DNA of 21,647 nt, from NCBI GenBank assembly GCA_025928435.1, contig JAICJM010000050.1:1-21647 (forward strand), read 5' to 3'. The stretch comes from Thermoleophilia bacterium (GTDB lineage Bacteria; Actinomycetota; Thermoleophilia; Gaiellales; JAICJC01). The notes under the pieces are model-generated. The model was not told the origin of the DNA. It was given only the letters and a program-made list of their open reading frames with translations, and did no database searches. This document shows, in pieces, positions 15,616-21,647 of this stretch. A program made the position numbers and the translations under genes. Each line of letters opens with the position of its first letter. The first letter of the stretch is position 1.

Positions 15616-17196
15616 ATGAGCGCCAGCCCCGTCTCCGAGCTCTCCGCCGCCGTCGAGCGGGCCGTCACCGCCGTCGGCGGCGACGACGTGCCGGTCGGCC
15701 TGGAGCGGCCCGCCGACCCCGGTCACGGCGACTACGCCACGGCGATCGCGCTCCAGCTCGCCAAACCGCTGCGGTCGGCGCCGCGCGACATCGCCGGGCG
15801 GATCGCCGCCGGGCTCGAGTCGGAGTACATCGACTCGGTCGAGATCGCCGGCCCGGGCTTCCTCAACCTGCGCGTCACGCCGTCCTGGTACCGGCACGCC
15901 GTCGGCCGCGTCCTCGAGCAGGGGCCGCGCTACGGCGCCGGAGCGATCGCGGCACCGCAGCGGGTACAGGTCGAGTACGTGTCGGGCAACCCGACCGGCC
16001 CGGTCACGGTCGCGACGGCGCGGAACGCCGCCTACGGCGACAGCCTGGCGCGCCTGTTCGAGTTCGCCGGGCACGACGTCGGCCGCGAGTACTACTTCAA
16101 CGACGCCGGCCGCCAGATCGACCTCTTCGGCGAGTCGCTGAAGGCGCGGGCGGCCGGCGCCGAGCCGCCCGCCGACGGTTACCAGGGCGCGTACGTCGCC
16201 GACGTGGCCGCCGAGCTCGCCCTGGGGCCGGACGCCGACATCGCCGCCTGGGCGCGGGCGGGCACGGACGCCATGATCGGGCGGATCCGGACGACCCTGG
16301 CGCGGTTCCGCTGCACGTTCGACTCCTGGTTCCTGGAACGCTCGCTGTACGAGAGCGGAAAGGTGGCGCAGGCGATCGACCGCGTGCGGGCCGAGGGCCA
16401 CGTGTACGACGCCGACGGGGCGGTGTGGCTGCGCTCGTCCGAGCTCGGCGACGACAAGGATCGCGTGCTCGTGCGATCCGACGGCACCTTCACCTACGTC
16501 GCCGGCGACCTGGCCTACATCACGGACAAGCTGGAGCGCGGGTTCGACACGGCGGTCTACGTCCTCGGCGCCGACCACCACGGCTACATCGGGCGGCTCA
16601 AGGCCGCCGCCCAGGCGCTCGGCTACGACCCGGCCCGGATCGACGTCCAGATCTATCAGCTGGTGCGCCTGAGCGAGGGCAAGATGTCGAAGCGGGCGGG
16701 GCGGATCGTGACGCTCGACGACCTCCTGGATGCGATCGGCGTCGACGCGGCCCGCTACGCGCTCGTGCAACGCGGGCACGACCAGCCGATCGACCTCGAC
16801 ATCGAGCTGCTGACGGCCCAGAACGCCGAGAACCCCGTCTACTACTGCCAGTACGCGCACGCCCGCATCGCCGCGATCCTGCGCCGCGCGGAGGGCGGAG
16901 AGACCGCCGAGCCCGACCCCGCGTGGCAGCCGGAACCGGCCGAGGCGGAGCTCGTGAAGGCGCTGGCCGAGTTCCCGGGCCTGGTCGCGGAGGCCGCCGA
17001 GCGGCGCGGCCCGCACCGGATCGCCGGTTATGCCCAGGACGCCGCCAAGGCGTTCCACCAGTTCTACAAGCAGTGCCAGGTGATCGGTGTCGAGCCGCCG
17101 GTCGAGCGCAGCCGGCTCGCCCTGTGCCGGGCGACGGCGCAGGTTATGCGGACGGCGCTCGACCTCGTCGGCGTCGCCGCGCCCGAGTCCATGTGA
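15616..17196 (+). CDS. argS: Arginyl-tRNA synthetase with altered HIGH motif
   Basis: This 526-residue class I synthetase joins arginine to tRNA-Arg. The N-terminal tRNA-binding domain contains DPGHGDYATAIALQLAK. The Rossmann core has VEYVSGNPTGP, then AAYGDSLARLFEFAGHDVGREYYFNDAGRQ, ADHHGYIGRLKAAAQALGYD, and KMSKR at 356-360 (LSEGKMSKRAGRIVTLDDLL). The anticodon-binding helical domain ends in HQFYKQCQVIG and RLALCRATAQVMRTALDLVG. In most bacterial enzymes the GPxHVGHxR stretch provides the HIGH motif that holds ATP; here the same place reads GPVTVATAR, with T131 and T134 instead of the two histidines and A133 instead of Gly. Everything else is well preserved, so the gene looks functional, and the change is probably a lineage variant. 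No second argS is visible. Length is a little short (usual 550-580). It starts at the ATG behind TACGAT. Confidence 0.95.
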   Translation: MSASPVSELSAAVERAVTAVGGDDVPVGLERPADPGHGDYATAIALQLAKPLRSAPRDIAGRIAAGLESEYIDSVEIAGPGFLNLRVTPSWYRHAVGRVLEQGPRYGAGAIAAPQRVQVEYVSGNPTGPVTVATARNAAYGDSLARLFEFAGHDVGREYYFNDAGRQIDLFGESLKARAAGAEPPADGYQGAYVADVAAELALGPDADIAAWARAGTDAMIGRIRTTLARFRCTFDSWFLERSLYESGKVAQAIDRVRAEGHVYDADGAVWLRSSELGDDKDRVLVRSDGTFTYVAGDLAYITDKLERGFDTAVYVLGADHHGYIGRLKAAAQALGYDPARIDVQIYQLVRLSEGKMSKRAGRIVTLDDLLDAIGVDAARYALVQRGHDQPIDLDIELLTAQNAENPVYYCQYAHARIAAILRRAEGGETAEPDPAWQPEPAEAELVKALAEFPGLVAEAAERRGPHRIAGYAQDAAKAFHQFYKQCQVIGVEPPVERSRLALCRATAQVMRTALDLVGVAAPESM

Positions 17197-17212
17197 CCGC
17201 AAGCCCCGCTGC

Positions 17213-17218
17213 TACGCT
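17213..17218 (+). promoter_or_regulatory. -10 element of the small Cys/His protein gene
   Basis: TACGCT, 6 nt before GTG 17225; leaderless start expected. It lies just after the argS stop, so the small gene has its own promoter. Confidence 0.45.
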
Positions 17219-17224
17219 GACCGC

Positions 17225-17563
17225 GTGGCGAACCTGCCGACCGCGCCCACCGTCTACGAGGTCGAGGAGATCGAGGAGATCCTCGCCGGCGAGGACGCCG
17301 GGACGGACGAGGGTGACTGGTACGCCATCCACACCGATCCGTGGCCGTGCCCGGCGTGCAGCGAAGAGTTCTCCTACGTCACCGCGTGCCACCACGTCAT
17401 CGTGGCGCCCGACCGCGACGACCTGATCGACCACGCCGCCCGGGCGGCGCAGGTCGGCCGCAACCCGCGCATCGTCCACTACGACGACACGCTGCCGACC
17501 ATGACCCTGTTCCAGTGGCGCGCCCTCGGCCGCCCTGTGCACGGTATCAAGAAGGCCAGCTGA
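17225..17563 (+). CDS. Small Cys/His-rich protein, function unknown
   Basis: This is a 112-residue soluble protein. The N-terminal third is acidic (YEVEEIEEILAGEDAGTDEG). The middle carries CPACSEEFSYVTACHHVIV, a CxxC pair followed by C-H-H, which could bind one zinc ion as a short ribbon. The C-terminal part has VGRNPRIVHYDDTLPTMTLF and a basic end. I do not recognise a named family. GTG 17225 is preferred because TACGCT lies 6 nt upstream and the protein starts cleanly there; longer starts run into argS. It is 28 nt downstream of argS on the same strand and ends 3 nt from the stop of the convergent luciferase-like gene. Confidence 0.7.
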   Translation: MANLPTAPTVYEVEEIEEILAGEDAGTDEGDWYAIHTDPWPCPACSEEFSYVTACHHVIVAPDRDDLIDHAARAAQVGRNPRIVHYDDTLPTMTLFQWRALGRPVHGIKKAS

Positions 17564-17566
17564 GCC

Positions 17567-18342
17567 TCAGCGCGGGCCGTCCGCGATGAGGGCGGCGACG
17601 GCCTCGGGGTCGACCGGGTCGGGGAAGTCGACGATCCACCAGGTCGCGCCGGCGCGTTCCCACTCGCTCGAGCTCGTCCCGGGCTCTCCCATGACGACGA
17701 CCTCGAACCCGTCGAGATCCCCGCGCTCCCGGCGGAGGCGCTCCAGCAGGGCGGGCGCCTCGGCGGGGCCCACGTCGGTGCAGATGCCGTCGTAGCGCGC
17801 TGCGCGGCGCAACGGGCGCGGCTTACCGCTCGGCGCTGCCACCCAGACCGGGATCCGCGGCACCTGGAGCGACCGCGGCTCGAACCGCACCCCGTCGGCC
17901 GTGAAGTGGGGGCCGTTGTGCGTGACCTCCTCGCCGCTCCAGAGCCGGCAGAGCAGCTCGAGGCCCTCGTCGAGCCGGTCGCCGCGGAGGCGGGGGTCGT
18001 CTTCCTCGCCGAAGCGGGTGAGCTCGCGGCCGGTGTTCACGCCGAGGCGCCGAACACGAGCCGGCCGCCGCTGAGGTGGTCGAGCGTCGTCGTCTCCCGG
18101 GCCAGCTTCTGCGGCCGGCGGCGCGCGACCGGGGTCACCATGGGGCCCAGCCGGATGCGCTCGGTCGCCGCCGCGAGCGCGATCCAGGGGTCGGCCACCG
18201 GCCGGAACGGCTCCGCGCGGTACATGTGGTCCCAGAGGAAGACGCCGTCGAACCCGCCCCGCTCGGCGTCGGCCGCAAGGTCGGCGACGACGCGCGGGTC
18301 GGCGAGCTCTCCGAACGGTGCCAACATCAGGCCGTGGCGCAC
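17567..18342 (-). pseudogene. Frameshifted luciferase-like (LLM class) oxidoreductase
   Basis: The gene reads as one LLM-class flavin/F420-dependent oxidoreductase broken by one frameshift. From GTG 18342 the first part gives VRHGLMLAPFGELADPRVVA, then GFDGVFLWDHMY, ATERIRLGPMVTPVARRRPQ and TLDHLSGGRLVFG, all typical of the N-terminal half of the TIM barrel. It then ends at a TGA (18037-18039) after GASA. The other frame picks up at once with VNTGRELTRFGEEDDPRLRG, LDEGLELLCRLWSGEEVTHN, FEPRSLQVPRIPVWVAAPSG and ends at 17567. In intact relatives the joint reads LVFGVGLGVN; here a base or a few are missing around 18045-18055. Whole length, about 258 residues, fits the family. A sequencing indel is as likely as a real mutation. 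Cofactor type cannot be fixed from the sequence. Confidence 0.75.
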
Positions 18343-18390
18343 CCGCCGATCCGTAACGATTCGCGGACGCGGACCGGGGATACCGGGGGC

Positions 18391-19026
18391 ATGCGATCCG
18401 TCCGGTTGCCCTTGACCCTCGCCGCCGCGACGATCGTCGTGTTCGTGGCGGGCAACGTGCTCGGCTACGTCACCCACGACCCGGAGACGGCGGGTGGGTG
18501 GGGAGGTGGCGGCGGCGGCGGTCTCCCTCTCCCTGCTCACCTCGGCCTGGTCGGCGCCCTGATCGCACGCCAGGCTGCCGGCGACCCGATCGGCTGGCTG
18601 CTGATCGCGATCGGGATGTCATGGGCGGGGGCGGCCGTCCTGCGCTACCGGCTGTACGAGATCGACGTCATCGTGCGGCGCACGGTCGTCTACGCCGTGC
18701 TCGTCACCATGCTTGCCGCGGTGTACCCGGCGGGCGTCACGGCGCTCGGCTGGATCGGCCGCGAGGTCACCGGCCGGTCCGGAGCGCTCGCGGTCACCCT
18801 CTCGACGCTCCTCGTCGCCGCCAGCTTCCAGCCCCTGCGGGCGCGTATCCGGGCGGCCGTCGATCTCCGCTTCTACCGCCGCCGCTGCGACGCCGAGCGA
18901 GCGGCGTCGCAGTTCGCGAGCCGCCTATACGGGCAGATCAACCTGGACGCGCTCCATCGCGAGCTCCTCGGTGTCATCGACGACACGGTGCAGCCCGTGC
19001 ACGCGTCGCTCTGGCTTCGCGACTGA
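18391..19026 (+). CDS. Reduced sensor-type membrane protein (possible decaying gene)
   Basis: This 211-residue open frame resembles the membrane part of a family of actinobacterial sensor/kinase-like proteins. The N-terminus has a first helix (LTLAAATIVVFVAGNVLGYV), then a Gly-run, then LGLVGALIARQAAGDPIGWLLIAIG. It jumps directly to VLRYRLYEIDVIVRRTVVYAVLV, a helix, and FQPLRARIRAAVDLRFYRRRCDAER, ending with DDTVQPVHASLWLRD. In relatives several more helices lie between the IGWLL and LRYRLYEID parts, so about 100-150 residues seem deleted in frame. The Gly-run (18501-18520) is suspicious: the next frame reads EVAAAAVSLSLLT there, a better helix, so two compensating indels may flank it. No kinase or GAF domain follows. 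The start ATG 18391 lies 48 bp from the divergent luciferase-like gene. Confidence 0.5.
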   Translation: MRSVRLPLTLAAATIVVFVAGNVLGYVTHDPETAGGWGGGGGGGLPLPAHLGLVGALIARQAAGDPIGWLLIAIGMSWAGAAVLRYRLYEIDVIVRRTVVYAVLVTMLAAVYPAGVTALGWIGREVTGRSGALAVTLSTLLVAASFQPLRARIRAAVDLRFYRRRCDAERAASQFASRLYGQINLDALHRELLGVIDDTVQPVHASLWLRD

Positions 19027-19055
19027 GGGCGGCGCCGCGCGATGCGGCGCCGCCC
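19027..19055. terminator. Bidirectional hairpin terminator
   Basis: GGGCGGCGCCGC (19027-19038), loop GCGAT, GCGGCGCCGCCC (19044-19055): a perfect 12-bp, all-G/C stem starting on the base after the upstream TGA. It sits between two convergent genes, the expected place for a shared stop. There is no T-tract on either side, as is common in high-G+C actinobacteria. Confidence 0.7.
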
Positions 19056-19066
19056 CCGGGAGGGCC

Positions 19067-19204
19067 TCAGTAGCCGCCTGCTCCGCCCCCGCCGCCGCCA
19101 CCGCCGACCATGAGGATGAGCGCGACGATCACGACGAGCGCGATCAGGCCGGCTACGATCCACAGGCCGCGCCGGCCGTGTCCGGATGTCGTGTGCTGTT
19201 GCAT
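19067..19204 (-). CDS. Very small single-helix protein with Gly-rich tail
   Basis: This is a 45-residue protein: a polar, slightly basic start (MQQHTTSGHGRRG), one strong transmembrane helix (LWIVAGLIALVVIVALILMV) and a tail of eight glycines ending AGGY. The order, basic residues before the helix, predicts the N-terminus inside and the tail outside. Similar tiny proteins with Gly tails are common as unnamed genes in actinobacteria. ATG 19204 is chosen because longer starts add an unlikely Cys/Pro-rich stretch. It lies downstream of the GGDEF-EAL gene on the same strand after 73 nt, and is closed by the hairpin at 19027-19055. No function can be given. Confidence 0.55.
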   Translation of the reverse strand: MQQHTTSGHGRRGLWIVAGLIALVVIVALILMVGGGGGGGGAGGY

Positions 19205-19277
19205 ACGAGGAGATACGGACGGGATGCCCGCGCAGATCTGCGCGGTGTGATGCGCCGCACAGCCGATGTTTGAGGCT

Positions 19278-21584
19278 CTACGCGGCGCGGCGTCGATGGC
19301 AGCGGGCCTCGAGCTCGGCGGCGGGCAGCGCCCCACTCCACAGGTAGCCCTGCCCGAGCGGGCAGCCGGCAGCGCGCAGGAACTCGAGCTGGGCCTCGGT
19401 CTCGATGCCCTCGGCGAGCGCGCTCAGTCCGAGCCCCTGGGCCAGCCCGAGCATCGTGGTGACCAGGACGCGCCCCTGATCCGTGCCCAGGTTGGCGATG
19501 AATGAGCGGTCGATCTTGAGCGTCGACACCGACATCTCCTGGAGCCGGCCCAGAGACGAGTGGCCGGTGCCAAAGTCGTCGATCGCGATCGGCACGGCGC
19601 GGCGCCGCAGCTCGGCCATGATCCGGCTGTTCTCGGCCGGGTTCGCCATCGCCGTCGATTCGGTCAGCTCGACGGTGATCCGGCCCGCGGGGAGCTGGAA
19701 GCCGGCGACGGTGTCCAGGAACCGCCGCACGGCCGCGAGATCCCAGAGCGCGGCGGAGAAGTTGACCGAGACCGGCAGCTCGAGGCCGCGCGACTGCCAC
19801 TCCCGGCTCTGGCGGCACGCCTCGGCGATGACCCAGTCCGAGAGCGGCGCGATCAGGCCGGTGCGCTCGGCCACCGGGATGAACTTGCCGGGCGGGACGA
19901 GCTCGTCGCCGTCCTGCCAGCGGACGAGCGCCTCGCAACCGACCGTGACCCCCGTCGCGAGCTCGACGATCGGCTGGTAGTGCAGCACCAGGTCGCCGCC
20001 CTCGATGGCGCGGGCGAGCCGGGCCGCGGTCGCGATCGCCCCCGCGCCGGCCCCGGCACCGGTCGAGTAGACGTGACAGGCGTGGCGACCGGAATCCTTG
20101 GCGCGGTACATCGCCACGTCGGCGTGCTTCAGCAGCGTCTCGGCGCTCTTGGCGTCGGTGGGGTAGAGGCTCACGCCGACGCTCGCCGAGCAGTAGACCT
20201 CGGTGCCGGCGACGCTGAACGGCGTGGCCAGCGCCGCCAGCAGCCCCGCGCCGATCCGCTCGGCGGTGGCGGCCAGCCCGCCGTTCGCTCCCGGGTCGAC
20301 GTCCGCGAGCAGCACCAGGAACTCGTCGCCGCCCTGGCGCGCGACCAGGTCGCCGGGGCGGACGGCCCGCCGCAGCCGCTCGGCGACGGCGCACAGGAGC
20401 TCGTCGCCCGCACCATGACCGAGGTTGTCGTTGACGAGCTTGAAGTCGTCCAGGTCGACGTAGAGGACGACGAGCCCGGCCCGGTCGCGGGCGGCCCGCT
20501 CCAGCTCGAGCTCGAGCCGCTCGCGGAAGAGGATGCGGTTGGGGAGCCCGGTGAGGGCGTCGTGGTAGGCGAGGTGCGCGAACCGCTCCTCGGCCTCGCG
20601 CCGGTCGGTGATGTCGAGCAGGTAGCCCTGCCGGTAGAGCGGGACGCCGGCCTCGTCCGCGACGACCACCGACTCGTCGCGCAGCCAGCGCAGGCTGCCG
20701 TCGGCGCGGACGATGCGGTACTCGCAGCAGAACTCGTCGTGCCCCTCGTGCGCCTCCGAGAGGGCGGCCATCACCCGCTCGCGGTCGTCCGGGTGGACGA
20801 TGCGGGCGAAGAGGTCGGGATCGGCGACCCACTGCTCGTGGGTATAGCCGGTGATCTCGGCGTTCTTCGGGCTGTTGTAGATCGAGGTCGCGGTCGCGTC
20901 GAGGGCGTCGATGTAGATCGCGAGCGGGAGCCGCTCGACCAGGTTGCGGTAGCGGGCCTCGGCCTCGCGCAGCTGCGCCTGGGAGCTGGTGAGCGCCTGC
21001 TCGGCCAGCTTGCGCTTCGTGACCTCGAAGATCACGCCGTGGACGGCCTGCGGCGTGCCGTCCTCGTGGAAGACGGTGACCGCGGTGTCCCACACCCAGC
21101 GCACCTGCCCAGACGTGTCGATCAGGCGGTACTCGCCCTCGTAGGGCGCCGCGGCCGCGACGGCGGCGGAGTACGTCCGCAGCACCTCCTCGCGATCGTC
21201 GGGGTGGATCTGGGCCGCCCAGCCGTCGAAGCCCTGCATCCAGTCGCTCACCTTCGAGCCGAAGAGTCGCTCGAGCTGTGGGCTGATGTAGATCGGGTCG
21301 CCCGAGATCGGCTGCGCGATGTAGGAGACGGCCGGGAGCTGCTCGATGAGGGAGCGCAGCATCGCCTCGGCGCGCGTCTGAGCCTCGTGCGCGGCGGCGT
21401 TCTCGAGGGCGGCCTGGAGGATCTCCGCCCGCCGCGCCCAGAGCTCGTCGTCGCCGTCGGGGATCGGGTCGGGGCGTTCGGGCACCCCCTCGGCGAACGC
21501 CGCCAAGACCGCGTCGGCGCTCCGCCGCGCGTGCAGCGCGACGGCCAGGTCGGTCAGGTGCGACTCAGGGCGCTCATCTGGCAT
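19278..21584 (-). CDS. PAS-PAS-GGDEF-EAL cyclic-di-GMP signalling protein
   Basis: This 768-residue soluble sensor enzyme can in principle both make and break cyclic di-GMP. Two PAS domains lie at about residues 75-195 (LIEQLPAVSYIAQ; IHPDDREEVL; VTKRKLAEQAL) and 205-335 (LVERLPLAIYIDA; VHPDDRERVM; DITDRREAEERF). The GGDEF domain is at about 340-500 with DALTGLPNR, the intact GGDEF at 418-422 and the inhibitory RxxD site (RPGD) five residues before it. The EAL domain is at about 515-765 with E551 in CEALVRW, VNFSA, TVELTES, IDDFGTGHSSL, KIDRSFI and AEGIETEAQ, so the metal-binding set is complete. No transmembrane helix is seen. The ATG at 21584 gives an N-terminal helical segment before the first PAS; a Shine-Dalgarno sequence is not obvious. 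The signal sensed cannot be told. Confidence 0.93.
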   Translation of the reverse strand: MPDERPESHLTDLAVALHARRSADAVLAAFAEGVPERPDPIPDGDDELWARRAEILQAALENAAAHEAQTRAEAMLRSLIEQLPAVSYIAQPISGDPIYISPQLERLFGSKVSDWMQGFDGWAAQIHPDDREEVLRTYSAAVAAAAPYEGEYRLIDTSGQVRWVWDTAVTVFHEDGTPQAVHGVIFEVTKRKLAEQALTSSQAQLREAEARYRNLVERLPLAIYIDALDATATSIYNSPKNAEITGYTHEQWVADPDLFARIVHPDDRERVMAALSEAHEGHDEFCCEYRIVRADGSLRWLRDESVVVADEAGVPLYRQGYLLDITDRREAEERFAHLAYHDALTGLPNRILFRERLELELERAARDRAGLVVLYVDLDDFKLVNDNLGHGAGDELLCAVAERLRRAVRPGDLVARQGGDEFLVLLADVDPGANGGLAATAERIGAGLLAALATPFSVAGTEVYCSASVGVSLYPTDAKSAETLLKHADVAMYRAKDSGRHACHVYSTGAGAGAGAIATAARLARAIEGGDLVLHYQPIVELATGVTVGCEALVRWQDGDELVPPGKFIPVAERTGLIAPLSDWVIAEACRQSREWQSRGLELPVSVNFSAALWDLAAVRRFLDTVAGFQLPAGRITVELTESTAMANPAENSRIMAELRRRAVPIAIDDFGTGHSSLGRLQEMSVSTLKIDRSFIANLGTDQGRVLVTTMLGLAQGLGLSALAEGIETEAQLEFLRAAGCPLGQGYLWSGALPAAELEARCHRRRAA

Positions 21585-21647
21585 TTCCGCCAGGTAATCG
21601 GTTGCCGGAAGGCCGCATTGAGACTGGGCGCACGAGCGTGAGCGCCC

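Overview
The window is about 70% G+C and reads as a chromosome segment of a deep-branching actinobacterium. It has the whiA/yvcK pair next to uvrC, an actinobacterial-style gap-pgk-tpiA run, GTG starts, and stop/start overlaps of the GTGA/ATGA type. A placement in Thermoleophilia (for example Gaiellales) is an inference from gene content and protein style, not something proven here. No tRNA, rRNA, CRISPR array, prophage or insertion sequence was found.

Layout. 1-116: tail of a membrane protein. 139-1479 (minus): chdC (coproheme decarboxylase, last step of heme synthesis), a two-helix membrane protein, and a wrecked aminoglycoside phosphotransferase remnant. 1569-3954 (plus): three overlapping genes for two TadE-like pseudopilins and a TadG-like protein fused to an NlpC/P60 cell-wall hydrolase. 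3951-4475 (minus): beta-carbonic anhydrase. 4581-9049 (plus): uvrC, a frameshifted secreted/membrane protein, yvcK and whiA; rapZ, usually found between uvrC and yvcK, is absent. 9327-13700 (plus): a tight glycolytic operon gap-pgk-tpiA-gpmI behind an upstream region rich in inverted repeats. 13795-14394 (plus): an ECF sigma factor. 14485-15565 (minus): a metallophosphoesterase and a DUF3467 protein. 15616-17563 (plus): argS and a small Cys/His-rich protein. 17567-18342 (minus): a frameshifted luciferase-like oxidoreductase. 18391-19026 (plus): a reduced sensor-type membrane protein. 19067-21584 (minus): a tiny membrane protein and a PAS-PAS-GGDEF-EAL cyclic-di-GMP enzyme.

How it fits together. 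Most of the window is housekeeping: heme synthesis, DNA repair, lower glycolysis, arginine charging, envelope and growth control. Four loci look broken or reduced: the phosphotransferase, the secreted protein after uvrC, the luciferase-like enzyme and the sensor protein. They mark either real gene decay or small indel errors in the assembly.

I did not find a clear-cut new defence or mobile system. The best leads are: an arginyl-tRNA synthetase whose class I HIGH signature (HVGH in most bacteria) reads TVAT; a very regular leaderless promoter layout, TANNNT 6-9 nt before the start codon at nine genes on both strands; the pilin-like/NlpC-P60 fusion; and the inverted-repeat region ahead of the glycolytic operon.
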